From positions 3,782,001-3,846,000 of the forward strand of contig OZ218954.1 of the NCBI GenBank assembly GCA_965112735.1: a stretch of DNA of 64,000 bases. Reading direction: 5' to 3'. Below the pieces are notes generated by a model. It was not told where the DNA came from, did no database searches, and worked only from the letters and a program-made list of their open reading frames with translations. The DNA comes from Phaeosaccion multiseriatum (taxonomy: Eukaryota; Ochrophyta, other classes). How positions within the stretch are numbered: the stretch's first letter is position 1; the number at the start of each line of letters is the position of its first letter. Positions 35,024-47,216 of this stretch are shown piece by piece. The translations under genes and the position numbers were made by a program.

Positions 35024-35160
35024 CGCTTAGATGATGATGCCCAATCACGCTTAGATGATGATGCCCAATCGGGCTCAGATGATGATACCCAATCGGGCTC
35101 AGATGATGATACCCAATCAGGCTCAGATGATGATACCCAATCAGGCTCAGATGACAGACG
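35000..35160. repeat. 18-21 bp minisatellite (TCAGATGATGATACCCAATC)
   Basis: Seven to eight units with CAGGCTCAG/GGGCTCAG/ACGCTTAG variants. It starts inside the end of the plus-strand exon at 34742-35023. Confidence 0.88.
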
Positions 35161-35389
35161 TGGCTGGGTGGTCGATGGGATGGCAGGGGCCGAAGGGCAT
35201 ATCGGCACGTGCATGCCCTTCCTTTCGCGACGCGGAAGCCTGGATGGACGCGTGGAGGGAGAGGGAGAGGGAAAGGGAGAGAGACAGAGAGAGGAGTACA
35301 CGCGGGCACAGACAAGGGCACTCCGAGTCAGGCCAGAGTCAAGGTGAGGGAAGGGAGGAGTCAAAGGGGCTGTGCTGTGTCAACTCCCC

Positions 35390-38300
35390 TCACCTCGCCG
35401 CTCTTCCTTTGCCTGCCCACTGCCCACTGCCCACTGCTGCTTCATGTTGGCTCCTCCTTACCTGCCAGTCGCCGAACCCCGTGCTGCCCATGGACGCAGG
35501 CCGGGTCCTCAACCCCCCCCTGCGGGGCAGCCCCGACTCTCCACCACCACCGCCTCCACTCCCAGTCCCGCTGCTGCTGCTGTTGCTGCTCCCTGTGCCA
35601 CCAGTGGCGGTGCTCGTCGTGGACCCCCTGGGGAAGAGCTTGGCCCCCTTGGAGGGGCGACGTGTAGCCGCTTCCGCTTTTTCATCGAGACGGCTCCGCA
35701 GTAACCGTGGGCTGAGCGTGGCCCTGCGCTGACCGGCAAGAAGCAGGCCGGCGCTGCGGGTGATGGTCACGCGCCGCATGGCCATCTCCTCATCCTCTTC
35801 GTCGTCGCCCCCCTGTGCATACTTCTCGTACTCGTCGAGGCCGCCCTCCCCGCCCCCCTCGAAGGCCTTGGACCCTATGGCTGCGATGGAGAAGATCGAT
35901 CCAAAGGCGACGCTCCTCCGCATGGCGTCACTAAACTCATCAAAGTCCACCTCTCCATCCCCGTCCGAGTCCACGTCTCGGATGGCCCCCTCGAGTTGGC
36001 TCTGTTGCATAGAGGTGCCGCACAGCAGCTGAAGGTCGTGCACGGTGAGACTGCCGCTATGGTCGTGGTCAAGGCGGTCAAACACAAGTCTCAGCCGCCG
36101 CTCGTCAAGAGCACGCATGTTGAGTGAGGCCGCCACGAAGTCGTTGAGGTAGATGGTGCCGGAGCTGTCCAGGTCGATGCTATCGAACATGCTCTGGATC
36201 TGCCCCGGGTCGAGTCTCCCCTCCCAAGCGGGGCCCTCTCCTCCTCCTCCTTCTCCTCCTCCTCCTCCTCCTCCTCCTCCTCCTCCTCCTCCTCCTCCTC
36301 CTCCTCCTCCTCCCCCTCCTCCTCCTCCTCCTCCTCCTCCTCCTCCTCCTTGTCCCGCGCTCACAAGCTGTTTCCCCTCTCCGCCCTCCCCTCCTGCTGG
36401 GCCAGTGGGCCCGTTGAGGTCTCCTGCTTGACCAGTGGGCCCGTTGAGGCTTGACGAGGAGCCGCTCTGACTCCTCTCCAGCAGCGCTCTGAATTCGGTG
36501 ATGGACAGCGTGCCCGACCCGTCGGTGTCCGCCTTACGAAACTGCTCTCCAAGGGCACGCAGTTCGTCCGCGGCTGAGGGAGCGGAAGGGAGGGAGGGGG
36601 GGAAGGGTGGGAAGGGAAGGGGAAGGCAGAGGAGAGAGGGAGAGAAGGGAAGGGAGGAAGGAGGCAGAGAAGGAGGGAGGGTGTAAGCAGGTGTAGGGCA
36701 AGCGCAGAGTATCCTTTGACGCCCACAAATCACAAATGGACTCATCTAACTCTCATATCCCTCATGGACCATCAAATGCGGCGGATCACCCGACCAGTCA
36801 CCGGTCACCTACCGAGGTTCCTCGCGAGCACTTCCATGGCGAGCTTTTTCAGGGTGTGCGTGCGTTCGAACTGCAGAAAGTTTGACACCACGTCACCGTC
36901 CAGGGGGGTGGGGGGCACCTGCACGCGATGGGAAGGAAGGAAGGAGCAAAGGGGGGGGGGGGGGGGGGGGCAGGGTGGTGAGAGGAGGGTGGGACGGTGG
37001 GAGGCGGCTGCTCAGCGTACATGCGCCGGCATCTGCCTTCCCTCTAAACCCACTGCCTTACCGACCCATTGCCTTCCCTCTAAACCCAATGCCTTACTGA
37101 CCCATTGCCATACTGACCCACTGCCTTACTGACCCAGTGCCTTACTGCCCCACTGCCTTACTCACCCACTGCCTTACTGACCCACTGCCTTACTGATCCA
37201 CTGCCTTACTGACTTATTGCCTTACTGACCCACTGCCTTACTGACCCACTGCCTTACTGACCCACTACCTTACTGACCCACTGCCTTACTCACCCATTGC
37301 CTTGCTGACCCACTGCCTTACTGACCCACTGCCTTACTGACCATTGCCTGACTGACCCACTGCCTTTATGACCATTGCCTTACTGACCCACTGCCCTACT
37401 GACCCACTGCCTTACTGACCATTGCCCTCCTGACCCACTGCCTTACTGACCATTGCCCTACTGACCCACTGCACTGACCCACTGCCTTACTGACCCACTG
37501 CCTTACTGATCCACTGCCTTACTGACCTCTGCGGATATCCAAGGGTGCCTCTGCGCCTCCTCTGCGCTCATCCTCTCCTGCATGACGGTTACAAGACGGT
37601 TACAATACGGTTACGAGGCGCGTTAGGTCTCTTCGCAAGGGGTGGGCACTGAGAGAGAGAAGAGAGAGAGACAGAGAGAGCGAGGGGGAGACACCTAGAG
37701 AGGGCGACTGCACCGCGAGAGGGAGAGGCAGAGAGCGAGAGGGAGAGGCAGAGAGCGAGAGGGAGAGGCAGAGAGCGAGAGGGAGAGGCAGAGAGCGAGA
37801 GGGAGGGAGAAAGAGACGGAGAGAGAGAGAGAGGGAGGGAGACAAGAGAGAGAGGGAGAGAGAGGGAGAGAGGGAAGAGAGAGAGGGGGAGAGAGAGAGG
37901 GAGAGGCAAAGAGAGAGAGAGAGAGAGAGAGAGGGAGAGGCAAAGAGCGAGAGAGAGGGAGAGACAAGATAGCGAGAGACCAGACCTGCGGGTTGCGAAC
38001 CAGGAGCCTCTTGATGAAGTTCTTGCCGACAGCGGACACGTGAGACCACTGCTTCTTGTGGAAGTGGTACTGGAGGAAGGGGGGGGGGGGAGGGGGCAAC
38101 AGCAAGACAGGTGCAACAGCAGAAGCAGCAGCAGCAGCAGCAGTTGGTGATACAGCGCACAGGGGCAGTGGTGAGCAGGAGATGAGGGGCGGTAGCGGTG
38201 AGGTGATGCCGGGGAGGGGGTGAGGGAGAGAGGTAGGCAGTAGGCGTGTGCTTGGTCTACTCAACTGAAACTGCAACATCATGAGTTCAGTTCACCTCCT

Positions 38301-41300
38301 TCCTTACCTTGCCATAGAGGATCTGCTCCTTGAGCTGGTCGAGCGAGCCTCCGTCGAAGGGCGGATAGCCGCACAGCAAGAGGTACGCCATGACCCCCAT
38401 GGACCACATGTCGCACGCCTTAGGCAAGTGCACGCCGGTTATCACCTCCTGTCAGCAGGGGGGGGCAGTTGGCCGTACACGGGTGGGTCACAGTTGGCTC
38501 ACAGTTCGCAGTTGGAAGATGTGAGGATGCGCTCGTACGGGAATGGCAAAGGAGGAGGAGAGAGGGAGGGAGGGAGGGAGGGAGGGAGGGAGGGGCGCGG
38601 TCACTTTACGCACGGGGTGGTGCGATGTCCTGGCCAGTCTGTGTGCTGCTGCTGTATCACCAAGTGCTGAGGAGAGGGAGCGAGCTGGGAAGCTTGGGAA
38701 GCTTACCGGGGCCATGTAGAGCCACGTGCCCACAATGTCCGCCTCCAGCACGTAGTCCTACAGTAAGCCAACGAAAATGCAGTCAGCCAATGAATGTGCA
38801 GTAAGGCAATGAGTGTCGAGAGTGTAGAGGGTATGGATTGAGAGGGAGGGAAGGAGAGATACACACAGAGTGACAGGGAGAGCGAGAGGGGGGGGGGGGG
38901 GGGGAAGAGAGCGCGGCCTGGTAATGCGATGGGGTGGGCGGGGCGCTTATGCCTGGGCCCATCCGACGACGATGCCCCCCCCCAGGGTATCCCCTCCCTC
39001 TCTTCCCCACTCCACCTTGAAGTGCAGGCTGAGGCCGAAGTCCACGAGTTTGACATCCGCGTCGTCGCCGCGGTGTGACATGAGCACATTGTCAAGCTTC
39101 AGGTCCCGGTGGGCTGAGGGCCGGGGGGCGGGGAGAGTAGCGACATGGAGTAGGAAGGCGGGGAACGCAGAGGGTGTGGGGGTATGGGGGTATCGGCCAA
39201 GTGAGATTGGCCGAGGTCCACAGGATAACAAATCAAAAAGCCTGCCCTCCCCTCCCCTCCCCTCCCCTCCCACCCTCTTCCTCCCTCTCGCCTGACCTAT
39301 TCCGTGTTCGTGGCAGTAGCGAATGCTGTACACCAGCTTCTTGATGATCCTGGCGGCGTCTGCCTCGCTCTTGAATGAATAACTCTCCAACAGGGTGCCC
39401 CCCGAGCAGAGGTCCATAACCATGAACAGGTAGTCTGGCGTCTGCACGCACGGGCACGGCACATGCACATCGAGGCAAGTAAGTCATTGAACAGGCGGCA
39501 AGTAAGCCTATGAACAACGGCCCAGGCTCATTCTAGCGAGGGTTGGATGGGTTGGGGTTCGTCCTCCTCCTCCTCCTTCTCCTCCTCCTCCTCCTCTCCC
39601 TCTTCCTTCTCCTCCTCCTCCTCCTCCTCCTCCTCCTCCTCCTCCTCCTCCTCCTCCTCCTCCTCCTCCTCTTCCTTCTCCTCCTCCTCCTCCTCCTCCT
39701 CCTCCTCCTCCTCCTCCTCCTCGGAATAGAATGTTTGGAATCCTCTCTATCCTCCATCGTCTTGGCCGTACCTGGTACACCTGCAAGGGCCACGTGAAGA
39801 AGGAAAGGGCACATTGGATTGTTGCAAGTCGATGCGGAGGGGGGGGGGGGGGGCGAGTAGTAAGAGAAAGAGAGCAAGAATGCAGTGTGTGTTGGGTATC
39901 GTAAGGGCAGTGCAAATACAGTTGAATGATGGAAAGGAAGTTTGAGTTCTAGTGCCAGGGCAGGGCTGTTTGAGTGCCAGTGTGTTACCCCCCTCCTCTC
40001 CTACCTCCTGTAGCCGCACGATGTTGGGGTGGTCCAAATCCATCATTATATCCACCTCCTGCAAGGGAGAGGGCACAGGCCATTTGGGGGCATACGATCA
40101 TTTGGGGATGTATGGGGGGGCGGAAGAGGTGAGGGTTGTTCGGGGGCGTCGAGACAAGAGGGAGAGGGGAGGAGGAGGAGGAGGAGGAGGAGGAGGAGGT
40201 TGAGGAGGTTGAGGAGGTTGAGGAGGTTGAGGAGGCGGGGAAAGGGATTCGGCTTCAGCGAACGGTACACATACAGCAAGGCAGGAAGGCAGCCGGCAGG
40301 CTGAGGAGGTTGGTACGTCAGCATGAGAGAGTCTGACGTAAGAGGCCTCACGCACTCACTCACGCACTCACTCAGTCAATCACTCACTTAGTCTCTCACT
40401 GACTAACTGACTGACTTACGGCGAATAACTGACTCCCTCCCTCCGCTCCTCTCCCTCCCTCCCTCCCTCCGTCCGTCCCTATCCCTACTTCCTTCCCTCC
40501 CCCCCTCCCTGACCTGCATGAGGACGTCAAAGCTGGCGATGTCCTTAACTCGGGAAAGCTCCACCGTCTTCATGGCATACTCGATGCCCGTGTCTTAGGG
40601 GGGGAAGTAGGGCAGTGCGACAAAGGAAGTCGAGGTTTGGGGGAGGTGTGAGATGGGTCCCTTAAAAGAAGGTTTGGGACGGCGTTCGTGTCGATCACTT
40701 TGATTTTGATCGATTGCCCAAAGTCGATAGCACAGCGCTACGAAGGCGGGGGTCCTCTCTCTGGTAACACACAAGCATACGGGCGTAGCCGGCCGGCAGA
40801 CAGGCAGGCATATGGGTAGGCAGGCAGGCTAGTCCTCGGGACCCTTACGTCAAGATACGTACCCCTATGTGTGACCACCTGGACAGTCCCGAAGCCGCCC
40901 TTTCCAAGCTGCTTCCCGCCCTCCACCTGTCGGGAGGGGCGCAGAGAGAGCGACAGAGAAGAGGTGTGTGAGAGAGACAGAGGAGAGAGAGAGGGAGAGA
41001 GAGAGGGAGAGAGGGAGAGACGAGAGAGGCGGACAGAGAAACATAACGGGCGTGACCTCCTCTTCCTTTCCTTTTAAAGCAAAACCCACACAGGACAAGG
41101 ACAAGAACCATGCGTCACTCTCCTCTCTCCTCTTGTCTCCACACTCCCCACTATCCACACAAAGTCTGGGTCTCCTCATGCCCACCCTAGCCTTTTCGCT
41201 CTGCCTCTCTCTCTCTCTTTCTCCCCCCCTGGCTATCTCACCCCCCCTCTCTCTTCCCCCCGCCCCCCCCTCTCTCTCTTTTCTTCCTCTCCCTCTCTCT

Positions 41301-41799
41301 CTCTCCCTCTCTTCCCCCTCAGCCCCCCCCCTCTCTCTCTCTCTCGCTCTCGCTCTCGCTCCACCCCTTTCTCTCATCCCCATACTCACCTCATAGACGT
41401 CGCTGATGGCCCGCGTGTACTCTTCGTGCACAAGGTTTTGCAGCAGATTCTGAGGCAGCCACACCAGTTGGGAATATCATTGCAGTCAAACGGACGGAGG
41501 GTCTAGCAGCTCAGCGCCTGGTCCTAGCCAATAATCAGCAGAGCCAGACCCCACCTCTCACCCCTCTTTCTCTGTACCCCCATAGCAGCAGCCCTTCCAG
41601 CCACACTCACCCTCGCCCTCCTCTTCTCGCTTTTGTCCTTGGTGAGGTGCCTCCTGAGCTGCTCCTTGGGATCCAGCATAGTCTCTGACGGTGCCTTTGC
41701 CTCCTTCAAGAGGGGCTCAGGTGGCTGGGCCCCGTTGCTCCCCCCCGTGGGACGCTCACCCCCCTCGCTTGGCAGCGGTTGGCTCGGTGCGCACCCCAT
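35390..41799 (-). CDS. Calcium-dependent protein kinase (CDPK), N-myristoylated, four EF-hands
   Basis: Ser/Thr kinase that couples Ca2+ directly to phosphorylation. Exons: 41799-41611, 41450-41390, 40926-40863, 40593-40514, 40058-40005, 39780-39772 (9 nt), 39441-39297, 39113-39016, 38757-38707, 38448-38308, 38070-37986, 37577-37527, 36918-36813 and 36573 to about 35462 or 35390. The N-terminus MGCAPS is a myristoylation/palmitoylation signal. The kinase domain shows GKGGFG (P-loop), the EYAMKTVE lysine, HRDLKLDN, VDFGLS, GTWLYMAPE, DMWSMGVMAYLLLCGYPPF and HPWI. The junction helix (FERTHTLKKLAMEVLARNLG) leads to EF loops DTDGSGTLSITE, DLDSSGTIYLND, DHDHSGSLTVHD and DSDGDGEVDFDE. A poly-Gly insert of about 35 residues (CTC repeat, 36243-36350) separates EF1 from EF2. 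The C-terminal extension is Ser/Thr/Gly-rich. The last exon may splice at 35462 or read to the stop at 35390. Confidence 0.93.
36243..36350. repeat. CTC triplet repeat coding for poly-Gly in the CDPK
   Basis: About 35 triplets in the GGA/GGG frame on the minus strand, between EF-hands 1 and 2. Confidence 0.9.
37045..37527. repeat. 16-18 bp minisatellite (GTCAGTAAGGCAGTGG on the minus strand) x about 28
   Basis: Nearly 480 bp of CCACTGCCTTACTGACC units that fill most of a CDPK intron. On the coding strand the array starts at the exon border (exon 37577-37527), where the splice donor itself is GTCAGTAAG, so every unit repeats a donor-like sequence. Confidence 0.93.
37640..37980. repeat. (GA)n-rich tract with CGAGAGGGAGAGGCAGAGAG units
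   Basis: A purine tract on the plus strand. It fills the CDPK intron between exons 38070-37986 and 37577-37527. Confidence 0.9.
39550..39722. repeat. (CTC)n triplet tract in CDPK intron
   Basis: About 170 bp of CTC/TTC triplets downstream of the 9-nt micro-exon. Confidence 0.9.
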
Positions 41800-42490
41800 G
41801 GTGGTGCCTTGGTCGTCCTTCCGCCTTCCCCTCTCGCCACAGCCAGGATCAACTATCAGCAGCAGAGGGCGGGGAGGTCGTTAGCGATGCACCGAGGGGG
41901 CGAGACGAGAGAGAAAGCAGTCGGCGGCAGAGGTCGGATACAAAGTGGACCCGGTGTTGTAATTCTCCTCGAGGAAGTATGAAATATCCCACCCCGTTGT
42001 CAACGCACCTGCCGCTGCGGTTTTGCTCTGCGCTCGTCACGGGACAGCACTTCGAGCAGCGAGGTCCTCGCCCAAGTGCAAGTGTCTCTGTCTTGTGTCG
42101 GATCCAATCTGAGGTTCGCTGTTCCTTTCCTTGTGAGAGCCCTTGGCAAAAGAAAAATGAAGGGATCTTTTTACTTTTAGAAAGAAGCCTCTCTCCTCAT
42201 TTTTGTAGCAGAAGGTAAATCGTAAAAGGAAGGATGATGGTAGGCGATCCGTTGTTGGCTGCCGCAGGCGAGACAGCAGCAGCCAGGAGGGACGGCGTGA
42301 TGCAATTTTCAACCAGGCGGAGTACGGAGAGGGTCGAGATGGCAGGGAACGAGATGCGATTTTTGGGGCAGACGGAGGAGGAGAGGGGAAGAGGCCAGAG
42401 AAAGAGGAGGGAGGCGCACAAAGACAAAGAAAGATGAGGAGAAGGAGAAGGAGGAACAGATGAAGAGGAAGACCAGTAATGAGGCGGTGA
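41800..42490. other. Upstream region of the CDPK gene
   Basis: Simple-repeat-poor DNA with no recognised gene. It should carry the CDPK promoter. The retroelement remnant starts just after it. Confidence 0.45.
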
Positions 42491-43835
42491 GGAAGGTATG
42501 GTAGCGGTGTTGATGGCTATGCTCTGCCTCTCTTTGAGGGGGTGTTTGCAGCGGTGGGTGGGGCGGAGTGGTTCTCCACCATGGACGTGGTCAGCGGCTG
42601 GTGGAACATTCCTCTCACGCCTGAGAGTCGTCTCTCAGGCGGCCTTTCAGGCGCGGTGGGGGACGTACCAATGGACTCGGGGAGTGCAGGGGTTCATGAA
42701 CATGTCCACATTCCAGCGACTCGTGCAGCTCACACTAAGGTCTGACGTGCTGTGGAGTAGCGCGCTCGCCTTCATCGATGACGTCACTGTCTACTCTCGC
42801 ACCTTCGAGCAGCACCTCAAGGATCTGGATGTGGTGCTGACCCACTTGGGTCGCGCTGGCCGCAAGCTCAAGCCCAGCTAAGTGCACCTTTTGCCTTCTG
42901 GCGCTCTTCGCTTTCTTGGGCACACTGTCTCTGCTGGGGGTCGTCTTCCCAACGACGAGAAGATTCGCGCCATTGTCGACATGGTCCCGCCCACCACCGT
43001 CAGCGAGCTCAAGAGCTTCCTCATGACCGTCAACTTGTATCGCGACTTCATCCCTGACTTTGCGACCAAAGTGCAGCCTCTCGCTCGTCTGCAGCGCAAG
43101 GACCAGCTCTGGGTGTGGGGGGAGGACCAGCAGGCCGCCTTTCTGTGCGTCAAGGCTCTGCTCCAGCGTGCCCCCGATCCTTGCCAAACCTAACGTTGAT
43201 GCCAATCGCTCTCGAGAGGTGCGCCTCGTTCTCCGCACGGACGGCAGTGAGTTTGAGTTTGCTGTTGGTGGTGCCCTGCTTAAGGTCAGGGGGGAGGGTG
43301 ACGGCCACCTCTGTCAGAGGAGGTGCTTGGCTCTTGGCTACTGGAGCAGGACAATGGGACAATGGCTAGTCGAGAGCGCAATTACGGAGTCTATGACAAG
43401 GAAGCGTTGGCGGTGGTAGAGGCAGTTGCTCACTTCCGACCCTGGCTGCATCGCGGAGTGCCTTTTGTACTGGAGACGGAACACGCCTCCCTCAGCTACT
43501 TGTGTACTCAGAAGGAGCTCAAGTACAAGTACAGCTACTTGTGTACTCAGAAGGAGCTCAAGTCGAGGCGACAGGAGCGGTATATCACTCAGCTGCAGGA
43601 GTACGAGATGGACATTGTGTATAGACCTGGGCACAAGACCTATGTTGCTGGCATGCTGAGCCGTCTCCGTGGTGGTGAGCTGCTCGACAAGTCGGGCAAG
43701 GCGCAGCAGCGGACCCTTGCTTGTGCTCATTGTGGGAGTGAGTGAGAAAGATGGAGAGAGGGTTGGGGACAGTGACGACAGTGATGCAGAGCGAGTAGTG
43801 GGCCGCAAGCCCACTCAGTGCTACGATGGGATGGG

Positions 43836-43961
43836 ACCTGTGCGTGGGGTATGTGGACAGGTGTTGGGTGTGTGTGAATCTGCCCTCTGAAGGTGAAGAC
43901 CACAGCTCAGAGGGCAGATTTACACACACCCAACACGTGTCCACATACCCCACGCACAGGT
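43836..43961. repeat. 55-bp near-perfect palindrome (inverted repeat, 16-nt loop)
   Basis: The left arm is 43836-43890 and the right arm 43907-43961. They are reverse complements with two mismatches. The loop is about 16 nt. It sits in the retroelement between RNase H and integrase. The sequence CAGCTCAGAGGGCA recurs at 44028-44041. Confidence 0.92.
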
Positions 43962-44444
43962 CTCCTCCACTACATCCTCCGTCTCCTCCACATCATTCAC
44001 ACACAGTCAACACATATATTATTACACAGCTCAGAGGGCACATGCATGGTGCAGTCGGATGCTGCCATATCTTCAGTTGGCGGAGAAGGACAGAGTGCTC
44101 CCACAGGGCCTCACGGAGGTGGAGAGAGCGGATTGAGCTTGTGACGGCGAGGGGAGCAGGCTACTATGTAGTGGATGGGACCTTGCTTCATTCAGCATTT
44201 CGGCCTCAGCAGCGAAGGCATGTGAGGACGGATGACCAACTGGTGGTGCCTGAGCAGCTTCGGAGGCGAGTGTATGGAGCATGTCATGTCATGTGGATGC
44301 AGCGGGGGGAGGCCACACGGGCGTTGTACTCGATTGTACACACCCACGGCAAAGTGGCAGCTCGATTCTTTTGGTCCGGCATGTATGCCGATTGCCAGAA
44401 ATGGTGAGCGCAGTGCCATCGGTTTCGTCGGAAGAGGTTGCGCC

Positions 44445-44506
44445 AGGTAGTGGGTATCCAGGTAGTGGGTATCCAGGTAGTGGGTATCCAGGTAGTGGGT
44501 ATCCCC
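44445..44506. repeat. 15-bp tandem repeat (CAGGTAGTGGGTATC) x4
   Basis: Four consecutive perfect units near the end of the retroelement remnant. Confidence 0.9.
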
Positions 44507-44560
44507 ACCGATGGGGTTGATGTGGAGATTCGCTCTCCGTTCGATTATGTGGGGGTAGAC

Positions 44561-45141
44561 GTGGTGAGATGGCGGCAATCAGTATATGAGTGACGCTGTG
44601 TACTGCGAACGTGCCCAGGGCTGCGCCCGTGGTTGGGCTGTGGTTGGGCTGTGGCTGGGCTGCGGGCGAGGAGGGACGACGAGGCAGCAGCGAGCGAGAG
44701 TTGGGTGATACAAGATCGACCCCCCTTACGTAACATCACCACATTCTCGATGGCAGATAGCAGATAGTAAAAAAGCAGGGGATACAACATGAGAACAAAA
44801 CACAGACACTTGAAAAGAGAGCCCGAAGTCGATAAGCAGGGGGGAGTGCTGGCGGAAAAGGAAGGACAGGGGACATGGAAGGGTAAGAAAATTGGAACTG
44901 AAACTATTGCTCCTCCGGGTCCTGACACCTCGTTCTGATTTCATACTCTCTTTGGTGTACGACCCCCTGTTTTATTCCCTCTCTCCTTTCTCCTTTCACC
45001 GGATCCATGCTCTCAGGAGGAGCTTCAGATGCATGATCTGCCCTTGGTGAAGCAGTAGAGCGGCGGCTGCCGTCATCTTATCGTCCTTTACTTAAGATTG
45101 GGCTCCAAAACAAAAGAAAACTGAGGGGGAAGGTGGGGGAG
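44561..45141. other. Upstream region of GH16 gene
   Basis: No gene recognised. It contains a short GTTGGGCTGTGGCTGGGCTG repeat near 44632-44660. The GH16 promoter should be here. Confidence 0.4.
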
Positions 45142-47184
45142 ATGGCCCTAGTGCTCCTCCTGGGACTCTGCAGCAGCGCACTCCTCCCCATCAGAGCAGG
45201 ATGGGTGGATCCGGAGACACCGGAGGAGAATCTCCGCACGTCGGGCTTCAAGTAAGAGCTGGTCTGGGGATAGGTTGCTGGTGACTAGGGTTGACCCCCC
45301 CCATCCCTCGCTCTCGCCGGATGTCGTGAGGCTCTACGTACACTCGCATGCTTGACTGTGTGCCTTTATGCGATTTAAAGAAGACACAGAGGCATCAATG
45401 CTCGAACGTCGTCACCTTAGGCTCGCGACTGAGCTGCACTGCTTGTGGTGTCTGGTTGTGTGTGTCCCTCTCGTGTCACCTTCGTTCAGTCCCTCCCTCC
45501 CTCTCTCTTATTCTCTAGAGTCTCACTGTCTCTTCTGCCCCTCTATCTCCGTTCTCTCCCCTCCCTTTCTTCCACCTCACTTCCCCTCCCTGTCCCCCCC
45601 CCGCCGCGTCTCCCTCGCTCCCTCACCTCCCTCTCACCTCCCCTCCCTCACGTCCCTCTCACCTCCCCTGCCTCAACCCCCCCCCAGCGACGGCCTCATG
45701 TACGACCTCATCATGAGCGACGAGTTCAACAAGGAGGGCCGCGAGTTCGGAGACGGTCACGACCCCCGCTGGACCGCCATGGAGAAGAACGATTACACAA
45801 ACGCCGCCCTGCAGTACTACAGCTCCAAGGCCGTTCGCACTCACAAGGGCAAGCTTCGCATACAGACCACCAACGAGGACGTTACTTACAAGTACGTAAG
45901 GGTGGTAAGGTCTTGAGTGGCTCAGAAGGATCGAGGGGAACAGTGCTGTTGCTGCTCTCTTCTCTTCTCTTCTCCTCTCTGTTTGCTGTGTGACGTGTTG
46001 GTTGTTCCCTGCTCCCCTCCCCGCCGTCTCTTGGTGGGACCCCACACCGCCTCCCCCCCTCTCCCCCTCCACTCCTCCTCCTCCTTCTCCTCCTTCTCCT
46101 CCTCACTCCCGCCCGTCTGTGATTCCCTTCACCCTAACCCCTGACGTACCAGGCACTACGATGACAAGACCAAGCGGCAGGTGAAGGGGCACAAGTACTA
46201 CGTCAGTGGGATGGTGCAGGGGTGGAACAAGTTCTGCTTCACGGGGGGCATCATAGAGGTGTCCGCTCAGCTGCCAGGAGAGGCCTACGTCGGGTGAGGC
46301 AGGGAGGGAGGGAGGGAGAGAGGGAGAGAAGGAGAGAGGGAGAGAGGAAGAGAGCGAGGAAAGGAGAGAGGGAGAGAGGGAGAGGGAGAGAGGAAGGGAG
46401 GGAGGGGTGGAAGTGCCTCATCATTTTCCACGTCCCTTCGATCTCTGTAAATGTGACTGTCCCAAGGGGGCTATGGCCGGCGGTGTGGCTGATGGGCAAC
46501 CTCGCCAGAGCTACTTACACGGCTTCGTCAGACTTCATGTGGCCGTGGAGCTATGAGAAATGCGATAGATCCACTGAGGAGAGCAGCAATTGGCAGTTCC
46601 AGCAGGAGGTCAGCAGCTGCGATAAGAGCGTGCACTACGACTTTCACCCCCTGCAGGTGAGAGGGAGGGTGGGAGGGAAGGAGGGAGGGAGGGAGGGAGG
46701 GAGGGAAGGAGGGAGGGAGGGAAGGAAGGAGCCCCCCTGCTGCTGCGGCTGTATCCCCAGTGCCTGGAGCTTGTCTGCTGCATCACCAGCAGGTCAAATC
46801 CGTTCCAAGTCGTGCGCCGTCCGACTTCTCTCATGCACGCACGCTCGCACGCAGTCACTCACTCACTCACTCAGTCAGTCAGTCAGTCAGTCACATACTC
46901 ACTCACTCAGTCAGTCAGTCAGTCACATACTCACTCACTCACCCACTCACTCACGGAATGTGACCATGGTATTGCCCAAAGCCTCATCTGGAAGTGTCTC
47001 CATCCACTGCCATCCACTGCCATCCTTTGCCATCCTTTGCCATTCGCTAGGGCCGAGGCGCGGCCGAGATCGATATTCTGGAAGCCATGATGGGCGAGCC
47101 TCCGGACCACAAACTGCTGCGCCTCAGCGCCAATAATAGCAGCGATAGCAGCAGCGATAGCAGCAGCAACAGCAGCAGCATTAG

Positions 47185-47216
<32 letters not shown>

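Larger units (their letters stand above)
42504..44560 (+). mobile_element. Decayed Ty3-type LTR retrotransposon pol fragment
   Basis: Order of domains: reverse transcriptase palm (WFSTMDVVSGWWNIPL, then LAFIDDVTVYSRTFEQHL with the catalytic Asp pair as FIDD), RT thumb (FLGHTVSAGGRLPNDEK; SELKSFLMTVNLYRDFIPDF), RNase H (LVLRTDGSEFEFAVGGALL; NYGVYDKEALAVVEAVAHF), the chromodomain-side motif YRPGHKTYVAGMLSRL, and an integrase N-terminal zinc-finger-like segment (VPEQLRRRVYGACH; ARFFWSGMYADCQKW). It is disabled: a frame change lies near 42630, an in-frame TAA at about 42879, another frame break near 43185, and a stop after QKW at about 44404. The protease/gag side and LTRs were not found. A 39-bp internal duplication repeats the YLCTQKELK codons. 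It is an old domesticated-looking remnant with no coding capacity. Confidence 0.85.

Noticed and set aside
37045-37527. Possible CRISPR or satellite with functional protein frames
   Set aside because: There are no spacers, stops occur in most frames, and the array lies wholly in a CDPK intron.
42504-44560. Functional host gene domesticated from RT
   Set aside because: Several stops and frame breaks lie within conserved domains, so no intact product is possible.
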